Positions 54,806 through 63,939 of a stretch of DNA of 64,000 nucleotides are shown here, one piece after another; position 1 is the stretch's first letter; every line of letters begins with the position of its first letter. Origin of the DNA: Desulfomicrobium apsheronum. Lineage in GTDB: Bacteria > Desulfobacterota > Desulfovibrionia > Desulfovibrionales > Desulfomicrobiaceae. The notes below the pieces were generated by a model that did no database searches, had not been told where the DNA came from, and saw only the letters and a list, made by a program, of their open reading frames with translations. A program made the translations under genes and the position numbers. The stretch spans positions 35,816 to 99,815 of the forward strand of contig NZ_FORX01000011.1 in assembly GCF_900114115.1 (NCBI RefSeq), given 5' to 3'.

Positions 54806-55996
54806 ATGCATGATAAAGTCACTTGTGGCGAGTGGCATATTTTTTTTATGTCATTTTTAGTGTACTATATTTTCATTTTTATCGCATTTTTTACAAATAT
54901 TTCAGTATTTAATGTTTTAGGCGCTATTTTATTTTTATTTATTTATTTAGTTTTGAATTTTAATTTTATGTTTAGTCTTAAAATAGACAAAACAATAATA
55001 ATTTGCTTTTGTATTTTTTTTAATTGTATTTTTGCTTTTTTTTATAATTTTGATAAAATTCAATTTTTATATGTAATTAAGTTCTTTTATATTTTTTTTG
55101 TATATATTTTTGTTTTATCAAGTAACATTGTGCCAATCAATAAAAGTATTATTAAATATAAGTTTAGCGCATTGTTTATAATTTTTTTTATAGTTTCATT
55201 TTTATTTGGTAATATTGTTCAAGATGGATCTATAAGTCGAATTTCTGGAGTAATGGCTAATCCAAATAACTTATCCTTAATGGCTTTTGTTTTGATTTTT
55301 TTGATAAATGATGAAAAAGATAGTTTTCTTTTTAAACTAATTAATTACTTTGTATTTGTAGTTATTATATTGTTTGCATCTACATCTGGAGCAATAATTG
55401 CAATTATTATTGGCTTAATGTTTAAATATAAAAATAAATTTAAAGAGATTATGACAGCTTTGTCTTTATTGGCTTTTATTGGATTTTTTTTAATAAATTA
55501 TATGCCTTCTTTGTTTAGAATAAAAAAACAATTTTCCGCTATACTGTCAGTTGATTTAGTAAATATAATTACCGGTAATATTCAATATGGTCGTCTTTTA
55601 TCGATTTATGGTGCAGAATCACTTTCTGCTTTATGGAGGATCGCACATTGGTTTAAAGGCATGTCGATTTTTTTTAGCGGTTCTTTTTTTGAAATTTTGT
55701 TTGGTTTTGGTATAGGATCTACATCCATTCTGATGGGGACTTTACCCCATAATGACTTCCTCCGAATTTTGATAGACCAGGGCATAGTTGGTTTTTGTCT
55801 TTTTATTTATTTTATAATGCTAGTTTATTCGCGTACTCCACATGAATATAGATATATTTTTATTTCGCTTTGTGTATTTTTCTTTACTGAAAACAATATA
55901 GACAACTTGTTTTTTATGACAATTTTTATGTTTTTTTGTGGATCGATTCAAATTAAATTCTCTAATTTTAAAATTGGGCAAATTTATAATTTTTAA
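54806..55996 (+). CDS. O-antigen polymerase/ligase-like membrane protein (Wzy-type)
   Basis: A 396-residue, extremely hydrophobic and AT-rich protein with about 11 membrane helices and a large loop (about residues 225-300) before the last helices, the layout of Wzy/O-antigen ligase proteins. Segment G-V-M-A-N-P-N-N-L-S-L-M-A is typical of that group, as is G-F-G-I-G-S-T...L-P-H-N-D-F-L-R-I-L-I-D-Q-G-I-V-G. It would join repeat units in the periplasm. Confidence 0.8.
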   Translation: MHDKVTCGEWHIFFMSFLVYYIFIFIAFFTNISVFNVLGAILFLFIYLVLNFNFMFSLKIDKTIIICFCIFFNCIFAFFYNFDKIQFLYVIKFFYIFFVYIFVLSSNIVPINKSIIKYKFSALFIIFFIVSFLFGNIVQDGSISRISGVMANPNNLSLMAFVLIFLINDEKDSFLFKLINYFVFVVIILFASTSGAIIAIIIGLMFKYKNKFKEIMTALSLLAFIGFFLINYMPSLFRIKKQFSAILSVDLVNIITGNIQYGRLLSIYGAESLSALWRIAHWFKGMSIFFSGSFFEILFGFGIGSTSILMGTLPHNDFLRILIDQGIVGFCLFIYFIMLVYSRTPHEYRYIFISLCVFFFTENNIDNLFFMTIFMFFCGSIQIKFSNFKIGQIYNF

Positions 55997-56035
55997 TCTA
56001 TATGTGTTTTTTTAAAAATTTAGTATCTATAAATT

Positions 56036-57256
56036 ATGAAAATAGCTATTTGTAACAACTTTTTTTACATGCGTGGTGGTTCTGAGCGTGTAATGCTTGA
56101 TGAATCTGAATGTCTTACGGAGATTGAACATGAAGTTGTACATTTCTCTAGGCAAAATTCAAATAATTATGCAAGCTCTTACTCTCATTTTTTTCCTTCA
56201 AATATTAATTATAGCGATCTTAACGTTTTTAAAAAAATTCAATCTGCTATTAATATAGTATATTCAAGACAATCTAAAAATTATTTTAATTCGTTTGTTA
56301 ATATCACAAAGCCAAATATAATTCATGGTCATAATATTTATTCAGGACTTACGTATTCAATTGTTGACGTAGCAAAAAAATATAATATTCCGTTTGTTTT
56401 AACATTACATGATCTTAAATTGGCATGTCCTTCATATCTAATGTTGAATAATGGCAAAGTTTGTGAGCGATGCTTGTCTGGTAATTACTGGAATTGTACT
56501 ATTTATCAATGTCACAAAAAAAATACTATAGCTTCTTTTATTGTTACGATTGAAGCTTATTTCAACAAGCTTTTTAGAAAATACGAATGGATTGATTCTT
56601 TTATTTGTCCAAGTCGTTTTCTGATTGAGAAGGTTAGCTCGGCAGGTTTTTTGCGTGATAAGCTCGTATATCTTCCAAATGCTTTAAATCCCCAAGCATA
56701 CGTCCCAAGTTATGGTGCTGGAGAGTATGCATTATTTGTTGGTCGTCTTTCTCATGAAAAAGGCCTCATAACTCTCCTCAAGGCTTTTCAAGACATTGCT
56801 ATGCCACTAAAAATTGCAGGAACAGGGCCGCTTGACGAGCAAGCGCGATCCTTTGTTCGCGATAATAACTTATCACACATTGGGTTTGAAGGTTATTGTA
56901 GCGGAGATAATTTAAGCAACCTCTATAAAAATGCAGCTTTCATTGTTGTTCCTTCTGAATGTTATGAAAATGCACCCATGTGTATTCTTGAGTCTTTTGC
57001 TTACGGAAAGCCTGTTATCGGGGCAAATATTGGAGGCATTCCTGAGTTGGTGATAGACGGAGATACCGGTCTCTTGTTCGAATCTGGTTCGCATGAATCA
57101 CTTAGATCGGCTGTTACTTCCCTTTGGGGTCAAACTGCTCGGATTGACAAGATGGGACATGCTGCAAGAAATAGAATTGAAAATGAATTTTCATCTGCAA
57201 GGCATGTTCAAAAATTAATTGATATTTATGAAAGTGCAATATTTAAAAAGCGTTAA
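56036..57256 (+). CDS. Glycosyltransferase family 4
   Basis: A 406-residue GT-B glycosyltransferase. It has an N-terminal R-G-G-S-E-R-V, a Cys cluster (C-E-R-C...C-T-I-Y-Q-C) common in one GT4 subgroup, G-R-L-S-H-E-K-G-L in the C-domain and the donor motif P-S-E-C-Y-E-N-A-P-M-C-I-L-E-S-F-A-Y-G-K-P-V-I-G (E-x7-E). It is in the AT-rich run; GC rises towards its 3' end. Confidence 0.88.
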   Translation: MKIAICNNFFYMRGGSERVMLDESECLTEIEHEVVHFSRQNSNNYASSYSHFFPSNINYSDLNVFKKIQSAINIVYSRQSKNYFNSFVNITKPNIIHGHNIYSGLTYSIVDVAKKYNIPFVLTLHDLKLACPSYLMLNNGKVCERCLSGNYWNCTIYQCHKKNTIASFIVTIEAYFNKLFRKYEWIDSFICPSRFLIEKVSSAGFLRDKLVYLPNALNPQAYVPSYGAGEYALFVGRLSHEKGLITLLKAFQDIAMPLKIAGTGPLDEQARSFVRDNNLSHIGFEGYCSGDNLSNLYKNAAFIVVPSECYENAPMCILESFAYGKPVIGANIGGIPELVIDGDTGLLFESGSHESLRSAVTSLWGQTARIDKMGHAARNRIENEFSSARHVQKLIDIYESAIFKKR

Positions 57257-57277
57257 TTTTTAATATCCGGGGTCACT

Positions 57278-58318
57278 GTGGAAGCTTCCGTAATTGTATC
57301 CTATCGCTGTCCTATGCGTTGCAAAATGTGCAATATTTGGAGTAATCCATCTTCCAAAGATAGAGAATTCAGGCCTGAATTGCTTAACAAACTTCCGAGG
57401 GTAAATCTTGTAAATGTAACTGGTGGCGAACCTCTGGTTCGTGAAGATCTGCCGGAAATTATCAGAATCCTGTTCACCAAGACGGACCGTGTAGTCATAT
57501 CCTCGAGCGGGTTTTACGAAGAGCGCATATTCAAGCTTGCTGAAACATTTCCCAACCTTGGCTTCCGAATCAGCATTGAAGGGCTTTCTCGAAAGAATGA
57601 TGAGCTTCGCGGAATAGAAGGTGGATTTGATCGGGGGCTTCGTGTTCTTCTTGGTCTTAGGAAGATGGGCGTGAAGGATATCGGCTTTGGAATTACCGTA
57701 TCCAATAACAACTCCAAGGACATGCTGTGGCTCTATGAGCTTGGTAAGAATTTGAAAATGGAGTTCGCGACAGCCTCTTTTCATAATTCATTTTATTTTC
57801 ATAAAGATGACAATGTCGTTACAAATCTTGAAGAAGTCAGTGCAGATTTTGAAGATCTGGCTAATAGACTGATGCGTGAAAATCGCCCCAAATCATGGTT
57901 TAGAGCGTTGTTCAATATTGGTTTAATTAACTATATTCATGGAAATAGACGCATGTTGCCATGCGAGGCTGGTTCTGCCAATTTTTTTATTGATCCGTAC
58001 GGCGAAGTGCTCCCATGTAATGGGATGGAAGAAAAATACTGGTTTCAAAGTATGGGTAATCTTCATGATGTAGATGATTTTATGGAGATATGGGATAGTG
58101 AACGAGCCAAAGAGGTCAGGGCTAAAGTTGCTAAGTGCCCCAAGAATTGTTGGATGATTGGGTCTGCGTCTCCAGTCATGAAAAAGTATGTAAAGAAGAT
58201 CTTGCCCTGGGTGGTCAAGAACAAGCTTAAAGTGCTGGCAGGTGGTCGAGTCGATGGATCGTGTTGCCCCCATTTTGATGTTGGTCAAGATCCCGATCAA
58301 GGGCGATCAATTAGATAG
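57278..58318 (+). CDS. Radical SAM protein with SPASM-like C-terminus
   Basis: A 346-residue enzyme starting at a GTG behind GGGG. The radical SAM motif C-P-M-R-C-K-M-C lies at residues 11-18, and T-G-G-E-P follows. The C-terminal region has P-C-E-A-G...G-E-V-L-P-C-N-G and C-P-K-N-C, a SPASM/twitch-type auxiliary cluster site. In glycan loci such proteins are proposed to modify sugars or lipid carriers, but no substrate can be named from sequence. GC content is intermediate. Confidence 0.85.
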   Translation: MEASVIVSYRCPMRCKMCNIWSNPSSKDREFRPELLNKLPRVNLVNVTGGEPLVREDLPEIIRILFTKTDRVVISSSGFYEERIFKLAETFPNLGFRISIEGLSRKNDELRGIEGGFDRGLRVLLGLRKMGVKDIGFGITVSNNNSKDMLWLYELGKNLKMEFATASFHNSFYFHKDDNVVTNLEEVSADFEDLANRLMRENRPKSWFRALFNIGLINYIHGNRRMLPCEAGSANFFIDPYGEVLPCNGMEEKYWFQSMGNLHDVDDFMEIWDSERAKEVRAKVAKCPKNCWMIGSASPVMKKYVKKILPWVVKNKLKVLAGGRVDGSCCPHFDVGQDPDQGRSIR

Positions 58319-58320
58319 TA

Positions 58321-58589
58321 GTGATGGTAGTTCACGGTTCTTGTATATTAAGTTATGATCATTCTGTATATAGATTTAGAAATATTGATAAGCAAGATAG
58401 AGGTATTTGTCGCCTTAAGAAAATTTGTTTTGTTGGAGTAAATGCTGTGATTCTTAAAAATGTAACAGTTGGAAAGAATCTATTGTTGCAGCTGTATCTG
58501 TTGTATTATCTAATGTTCCAGATAATTGCGTTGTCGTAGGAAATCCAGCCAAAATTATATCCACATTTCATGATAATGGTTTAAATTAA
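58321..58589 (+). pseudogene. Hexapeptide-repeat acetyltransferase remnant
   Basis: The 3' end of a left-handed-beta-helix acyltransferase. G-V-N-A-V-I-L-K-N-V-T-V-G is in one frame, then after a shift near 58475 E-S-I-V-A-A-V-S-V-V-L-S-N-V-P-D-N-C-V-V-V-G-N-P-A-K-I-I in the next. The N-terminal half is gone. It was probably an O-acetylation function that decayed. Confidence 0.75.
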
Positions 58590-59323
58590 TTTTTTCTGAG
58601 CAATCTAGATGTATTTGGATCTCTGAGGCAAATATGAGGATGATATAATCGATTTTGTTTTCACGTAGGAGTTTCGAAATTTTTCTGTCAAATGAGTCAA
58701 TTAATTAAAATAATAGGGGACATCGGCTCTTGATTTTCTGTAAAGCTTTACTCTCTGCTTCATAGTCGAACGCAACCAGGATCGTGGCTTGATCCGTCGT
58801 TGCTTCTTCGGTCATCCGCCCTACATTTTCCTTCTCTCCATTCCAATACAGGCACGAATGCGCATTTCGCATGAGGGTCATGTTTCTCTGCGCGGTCATA
58901 TTGATGCCAGACAGCATCTGCTAGTTTTAGTTCGCTCAGACTCGGCATATCGTCTTTCACTCAAGTAAAATTTACGCAATCCACCCCCCCGTCTCTATTC
59001 TCTACGTGCTTTCTATGTATTCATCAGAATTCACACCCATCCCTTTTTTAAGGTAAGATAATAAAATCAAATCATGTGATTGCATAGTTTGGTTTTGATG
59101 GCTTCTTATTAATTATATCTGATTCTTTTGATATGTTAATATAAATTTAAGTGTATCTAATGTGAGCAATTTTTATAAATGCGGATATTAAAATTTATTT
59201 ATTAGTTCGCTTAATAAATTATTTAATAACGATTAAAAGTGCAAATTCATGTTTATGAAGATATTTTAAAAATATAATAAGCATTATGAATTTATAACTT
59301 ATCATTAACATGGAGCTTATGCT
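58590..59323. other. Non-coding gap with a diverged repeat
   Basis: No supported gene. Two overlapping minus-strand open frames (58705-58960) look like the decayed end of an unknown gene. The part from 58952 to 59090 is one copy of a 139-base repeat also present at 63459. The last 230 bases are extremely AT-rich and probably hold the promoter of the following glycosyltransferase gene. Confidence 0.5.
58952..59090 (+). repeat. Diverged 139-base intergenic repeat, copy A
   Basis: It aligns without a gap to 63459-63597 over 139 bases with about 70% identity by hand count (98 matches). Most differences are transitions that make this copy more AT-rich. It contains no conserved open frame. Confidence 0.6.
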
Positions 59324-60460
59324 TTGATTAATAATTCGAATAAGCTGAAGATTGCATTTTTAGTTGTCAAGAATATAGCCCGTGGAGGTGGAATTGAAAA
59401 ATACACCTTGGAGTTGGGGAGGCGCTTGGTTGCTCGTGGGCATCAAGTGATGGTTTTCTCAATGGGACATTACGGCGAGGTTGCTCCTGAGTACGCTGGG
59501 ATGCAGGTTGTAAAGGTCCCGTGCTTGAGGCATTCAACTATAGAAAAGCTCTCTTCATCGGCGTCTGCTGTATTTCAGCTTATCTTCAAGGGCGAGAAAT
59601 TCGACATAATCCATTTGCACAGTGTGGCCGCCGGGGCATTTGCGCCCTTGATCCGCCTCGGTTCAATGGGAAGATGTATCTTGCAGATGCACGGCATAGA
59701 ATGGCAGCGCACTCGCTGGAGTTCGTTTGGCAAGAACATGCTGAAGATGTTCGAATGGCTGTCCCTGAAGGGTGCCCATGCCAAAACGGCAGTATCCAAA
59801 ACGCAATGCAATTTTTTTCAGGCCCAAAAAGGCATGGATATGCGTTATATCCCAACCGGGGCCGAGATTAAGGAACTTTTGCCTGCCAAAGAGATTCTCG
59901 AGATGGGCTTGGAGACGGGTAAGTATATCCTCTTTGCGTCTCGTTTAGTCCGCGAAAAAGGAGCTCATTATCTTATCCCTGCTTTTCAGCAACTCGATAC
60001 CGATTTCAAGTTGGTCATCGCTGGAGACGCCAAAGGTGAAGAGGGGTACAAGCGCGAACTCCGAGATTTGGCTGGCAGTGACCCCCGCATCATCTTCCCC
60101 GGATTTGTCGAAGGCCAGGCGCTGGGTGAGTTGTTCAGTAATGCCGCCGTTTATGTCCAACCTTCTGAGATCGAGGGCCTTTCAATCGCTCTGCTTGAAG
60201 CCATGAGTTATGGGAACTGCTGCCTCGTCAGCGATATCCCCGAAAACAAAGAGGCAATCGGCGATGCTGGTTTCACTTTCCAAAATATGAATGTCATCGA
60301 TCTTCGGGACCAACTAGCCACGCTGATGAGTACACCTGATCTGAGAGTCGCAGTCGGCAAGCAGGCCCGTGAAAGAGTTTTGAATTGCTATAATTGGGAT
60401 AAAATAGTTGATGATTTTGAATGCTTTTATATTGAACAAGCAAAAGTCAAAACATATTAG
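59324..60460 (+). CDS. Glycosyltransferase family 4
   Basis: A 378-residue GT-B enzyme starting at a TTG behind GGAG. It has N-terminal G-G-G-I-E-K-Y-T-L-E-L, H-L-H-S-V-A-A-G in the acceptor domain, A-S-R-L-V-R-E-K-G-A and the donor motif P-S-E-I-E-G-L-S-I-A-L-L-E-A-M-S-Y-G (E-x7-E). GC is moderate, unlike the AT-rich genes upstream, so it may have a separate origin. It is the last intact glycan gene of the cluster. Confidence 0.9.
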   Translation: MINNSNKLKIAFLVVKNIARGGGIEKYTLELGRRLVARGHQVMVFSMGHYGEVAPEYAGMQVVKVPCLRHSTIEKLSSSASAVFQLIFKGEKFDIIHLHSVAAGAFAPLIRLGSMGRCILQMHGIEWQRTRWSSFGKNMLKMFEWLSLKGAHAKTAVSKTQCNFFQAQKGMDMRYIPTGAEIKELLPAKEILEMGLETGKYILFASRLVREKGAHYLIPAFQQLDTDFKLVIAGDAKGEEGYKRELRDLAGSDPRIIFPGFVEGQALGELFSNAAVYVQPSEIEGLSIALLEAMSYGNCCLVSDIPENKEAIGDAGFTFQNMNVIDLRDQLATLMSTPDLRVAVGKQARERVLNCYNWDKIVDDFECFYIEQAKVKTY

Positions 60461-60537
60461 CCTTTTTAAATATTATTTTTAGTGATGATCTACTGCTGTC
60501 TCAGTAATTTGATTTTTATTTTGACGTTGAAGGTGTA

Positions 60538-61587
60538 ATGGCTACTGTCACTCAAATCCGTGGAGCGCTCCTTGAAGAGGCTGTTTTATTCCTCCTTAGC
60601 CGAGTTGGATATCGAATTGTATATTATCCAGCCGATTCAATAGATCCTTCCGATATAAAAAATGGACGTTCTGGCCTTGAGTTGGAGGGGCGAGGTACCT
60701 GGCATCAAATTGATGCAATTGCCGAGCAATACTATACGCCTGCTTTCATGTATCCTCTTCGGCTTCTCGTTGAGGCAAAGTTTTATGCCCACAGCCCTGT
60801 TGGTTTAAATGTAGTTCGTAACTCAGTTGGCGTACTCAAAGATATATCTGAGAATTGTTTTTCAAAACATCGATTCCGTGGAGCCCTCAGTACCGTTAGA
60901 TTCAACTACCAATCTGCTGTCTTCGGCGTTTCTGGGTTTACCAAACCCGCCGTAGAATACGCCGTTGCGCATCAAATATTTTTGATCGAATACAAAAATA
61001 TTCCTGTAATTCAACCATTAGTCGACGCCATTCGGGATTTCGATGAGGGATGCTTAACTATACAAGGTATAAATAGCATTTCTGAAGTTCGAAAAATTCT
61101 GAGAGAAGCACTTAATATGGGATATTACTCTGTTGATTTGCATCGGTTTCTGAAAATTAAAGGGATCGAAATTGTTGATAAAAGGGTTAGAAGAGCAGTT
61201 CACAATATCAGAGGGTCGTACTTCGGAATGTTGCAGGGGAGATGGCCTATGCATCTTCTCACATCCCAGCCTCTCGCGGAAGATGCATTTACTTCCGATA
61301 TCGTTAAGTGTCGATTGATTGGCGAACGTAACGGACACTGGTGTTTCACACCCGTAGACGTAGATCAAAACGATCCGGGATGGTTTGAGTTGCAATTTTT
61401 CTTGCCAGTTGAGCTTGCAAAAATTGTTGGCCAGCACTGGGGTGACTCACAGATGGTTGCAAATACTAAAGAACAATATTTTTCATTTATAACAATTACA
61501 GGAAAAATCGGAAATACATGGAGAAGCGTACGCCTTGAGTTGGATCAAAATTGGTTGAGACGGTATATAGAACAGGTAGTCAACTAG
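60538..61587 (+). CDS. PD-(D/E)XK nuclease-like protein (Mrr/restriction-type)
   Basis: A 349-residue protein. The N-terminus (L-L-E-E-A-V-L-F-L-L-S-R-V-G-Y) resembles the first helix of Mrr-like restriction endonucleases. D in H-Q-I-D-A-I-A and E-x-K in L-L-V-E-A-K-F-Y supply the metal-binding core of a PD-(D/E)XK nuclease within residues 60-85. The remaining 250 residues are unrecognised and may bind DNA or a partner. It lies outside the glycan pathway logic, followed by a small membrane-protein gene; together they may be a defence module. Confidence 0.65.
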   Translation: MATVTQIRGALLEEAVLFLLSRVGYRIVYYPADSIDPSDIKNGRSGLELEGRGTWHQIDAIAEQYYTPAFMYPLRLLVEAKFYAHSPVGLNVVRNSVGVLKDISENCFSKHRFRGALSTVRFNYQSAVFGVSGFTKPAVEYAVAHQIFLIEYKNIPVIQPLVDAIRDFDEGCLTIQGINSISEVRKILREALNMGYYSVDLHRFLKIKGIEIVDKRVRRAVHNIRGSYFGMLQGRWPMHLLTSQPLAEDAFTSDIVKCRLIGERNGHWCFTPVDVDQNDPGWFELQFFLPVELAKIVGQHWGDSQMVANTKEQYFSFITITGKIGNTWRSVRLELDQNWLRRYIEQVVN

Positions 61588-61673
61588 TATATAGGGTCTT
61601 TGTAAAAAATTTTCGATTTGTTATAAATTTGTTATTAAGGCTAGAATTAATATTAGATGAACATGGTTTAGGG

Positions 61674-62126
61674 ATGACGACAGCGCAAATTCTAATAACA
61701 ATACTCTCTTCGTTAATTTCTGGAATGGTTGCTGTAATTGTTTCGACAGTTTTTTATGTTTTTCATGAGCTCCGTAAAGATAAGCTTGAAACACTGAGAA
61801 GATTTGTGGGCAATCGTTATGATATACGTGGTGATGAATTCTCACGTGCGCTCAATGAAGTATTTGTAGTATTCGAAAAGTCTCCAAAAGTGATCGCTGC
61901 TCTATCTGAATATCACAAAAAAATTATAACACGACAAAATTCAGAAGATGAGTTGATAAAGTTGTTTAAGGCGATGTGTAATGATGTTAATCTAGGATAT
62001 AGTGATTTTAATGACTCATTCTTTCTGCCCCCATTTAATACTCGATCAAATTGCTCCATGTCTAAAAACTTTGTGAAATCTTCATGTAACAAAAATAATC
62101 AAGATGTTCTAAATTTCGATATTTAA
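61674..62126 (+). CDS. Small membrane protein (DUF6680-like), possible partner of the nuclease
   Basis: A 150-residue protein from the ATG at 61674 (the frame is open earlier but overlaps the nuclease gene). One N-terminal membrane helix (I-L-I-T-I-L-S-S-L-I-S-G-M-V-A-V-I-V-S-T-V-F) is followed by a helical cytoplasmic domain with L-R-R-F-V-G-N-R-Y and A-L-N-E-V-F-V-V-F. The layout resembles DUF6680-type proteins. It is 86 bases behind the nuclease gene on the same strand. Confidence 0.55.
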   Translation: MTTAQILITILSSLISGMVAVIVSTVFYVFHELRKDKLETLRRFVGNRYDIRGDEFSRALNEVFVVFEKSPKVIAALSEYHKKIITRQNSEDELIKLFKAMCNDVNLGYSDFNDSFFLPPFNTRSNCSMSKNFVKSSCNKNNQDVLNFDI

Positions 62127-62135
62127 AGAGGATTT

Positions 62136-62261
62136 ATGGAGAATAATTATTTTAATACTATTTTTATAGCCAAAGGTATCGGTATAGTTCTTGTCGTAAT
62201 TGGTCATTGGAAAAGGCAGGGGGTCAGGTCTCGTTTTGACTTATCTTGGCAAATCTTTTAG
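62136..62261 (+). pseudogene. Acyltransferase-3 N-terminal stump, cut by the transposase element
   Basis: Behind a good ribosome binding site (AGAGGA) an ATG opens a frame whose residues I-F-I-A-K-G-I-G-I-V-L-V-V-I-G-H match the first membrane helix and active-site His of the acyltransferase-3 (OafA-like) family. After about 25 codons (near 62213) the sequence changes to the left flank of the transposase element and a stop follows. The gene was truncated by that insertion. Confidence 0.7.
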
Positions 62262-62270
62262 CCATTCTCC

Positions 62271-63278
62271 ATGTCACGCCCCTTACGCATCGAGTACCCC
62301 GGCGCCTGGTATCACATCATGAACCGTGGCCGCAGGCGGGAGAATATCTTTCTGAATTCCTCGGACTACCAGGCATTTGTCGATCTGCTGGCTAACGTCT
62401 CGGACATGTTCAAGGCGCAGGTCGCCGCCTTCGCGCTGATGTCCAATCATTACCATCTGCTCTTGTGCACGCCTGAGGGCAACATCAACCGCATCATGCG
62501 CCACGTCGGCGGCGTGTACACTCAAGGCTTCAACCGTCGGCACGGGCATGACGGCCAGCTTTTCCGCGGGCGCTACAAGGCTATTCTGGTTGATGAGGAA
62601 GAGTATCTCTCGGGCCTTGTCCGCTACATCCACCACAACCCCCTCAAGGCCGGCTTGGTCGCGAACCTCGACGAACACGCCTGGACCAGCCATCACGCCT
62701 ATCTTTCGGACAGCAGCATCTGGAACTGGATGCACCGTGCGCCAGTCCTGAAGCGTTTTTCCGATGACCTGGACGAGGCCCGCAAGGGGTATCTGCGGTT
62801 CATGGCCGAGGAGGACGACGAAAGGGTGGAGCAGGCGTTCTCGATGAGGAATCTGCCGTCCATTCTAGGCGGGCTGGACTTCGTGAAGAAGATCAAGGGA
62901 CGGTTCTTCACGGAGAAGCGGCATCGCGAGGTTCCGACAGCCAGGGTGCTGGCGCCGTCGATTCAGGAAGTCACGGAGGTTGTGGCGGCGTATTACGGCG
63001 TGGACGAGGCGTCGCTGTTCCTGATGCGCCGGGGCGTGACCAACGAGCCCCGGGATCTGGCCATCCATCTGACACGCACGCTCTGCGGAACGCCCTTGCA
63101 GAAGATTGCCGACCGCTTTTCCATCGGCAGCTACAGTTCGGTCAGCACCGTCCTGACCAGGGTTGGCCGGCGCCTGGCCCGGGAACCGGAGTTCAGGACA
63201 AGGTTTGATGAGGTGCGGGGCGGGTTTGGGGCTGGGTCGGCTGGGTCTTTGAGACCAAGAGTAGACAGAAATAATTGA
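62271..63278 (+). CDS. REP-associated tyrosine transposase (IS200-like Y1 HUH)
   Basis: A 335-residue protein. The N-terminal Y1 transposase domain has the start P-L-R-I-E-Y-P-G-A-W-Y-H, the HUH motif in M-S-N-H-Y-H-L-L-L, Q-L-F-R-G-R-Y-K and a candidate nucleophile Tyr in L-V-R-Y-I-H-H-N-P. The C-terminal half has a DnaA-domain-IV-like helix-turn-helix (F-S-I-G-S-Y-S-S-V-S-T-V). Such proteins move or maintain REP-type palindromes. GC-rich against AT-rich neighbours. Just behind it a 15-base direct repeat occurs twice (63279-63293 and 63320-63334). Confidence 0.92.
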   Translation: MSRPLRIEYPGAWYHIMNRGRRRENIFLNSSDYQAFVDLLANVSDMFKAQVAAFALMSNHYHLLLCTPEGNINRIMRHVGGVYTQGFNRRHGHDGQLFRGRYKAILVDEEEYLSGLVRYIHHNPLKAGLVANLDEHAWTSHHAYLSDSSIWNWMHRAPVLKRFSDDLDEARKGYLRFMAEEDDERVEQAFSMRNLPSILGGLDFVKKIKGRFFTEKRHREVPTARVLAPSIQEVTEVVAAYYGVDEASLFLMRRGVTNEPRDLAIHLTRTLCGTPLQKIADRFSIGSYSSVSTVLTRVGRRLAREPEFRTRFDEVRGGFGAGSAGSLRPRVDRNN

Positions 63279-63458
63279 TTTTTTCTTTCAAAAGGGCTGT
63301 TTTCGGGTCTTAGAGCGACTTTTTTCTTTCAAAATTCTTTTTTTATGGCTCAACTATATGAAATATAGCGATTAAACTTGTCACGCAGCCAGTCAGTATG
63401 CCGATTGGGCAAATCGGAGTGTTTGTACGTACTCGGTCGCTACGCCACGCGCGCGCAT

Positions 63459-63597
63459 GTCTTTCATTCCGGCGAAATTTACGTAATCCACTCCTGCGCT
63501 TTTTTTCTCTATGTAATTTCTCCGCATTCACCGCAGTTCACGGCCATCCCGTCCCTAATGTAAGATCACAAATTCCTGTCACGCGGTCGCACAGTTT
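63459..63597 (+). repeat. Diverged 139-base intergenic repeat, copy B
   Basis: The GC-richer partner of 58952-59090, aligned without gaps. It lies in the 405-base gap 63279-63683 between the transposase and the next small gene, and contains no supported gene. Confidence 0.6.
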
Positions 63598-63683
63598 TGT
63601 CCGGAGACGATGCCGCTCTTGGGCAGGGCAGCGGCTTCCCTCGACACGTTTTCTTTTCCCATCAAAGGTAACGGGCCATTCCT

Positions 63684-63899
63684 ATGAACACTGATCTCGC
63701 CAAGCATTTCCAAAACGCATTCCAGGAACGATTCGGCAACGATTTTGTCGACGTTCAACTGCGCGGCCTGCCGCATGAAATTCACGGCTCCGTCCGCATG
63801 AAAAACCTCTGCCCCGAAATGCAGCGTTTGGCGCAATCGATGGAGGCGGAGTTTGCTGAAATGGATATGGCGCTCACCCTAAATATCATCAAAGCCTAG
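63684..63899 (+). CDS. Small hypothetical protein
   Basis: A 71-residue soluble, acidic and mostly helical protein (M-N-T-D-L-A-K-H-F-Q-N-A-F-Q-E-R-F-G-N...), with a conserved-looking C-terminal helix (Q-R-L-A-Q-S-M-E-A-E-F-A-E-M-D). No signal peptide or membrane helix. The ribosome binding site is weak. I do not recognise a family. It stands alone between two intergenic repeats. Confidence 0.5.
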   Translation: MNTDLAKHFQNAFQERFGNDFVDVQLRGLPHEIHGSVRMKNLCPEMQRLAQSMEAEFAEMDMALTLNIIKA

Positions 63900-63939
63900 G
63901 CGGCCGTTGAAAAATCCGTTCTGGACTGCGTTGCTCTCT

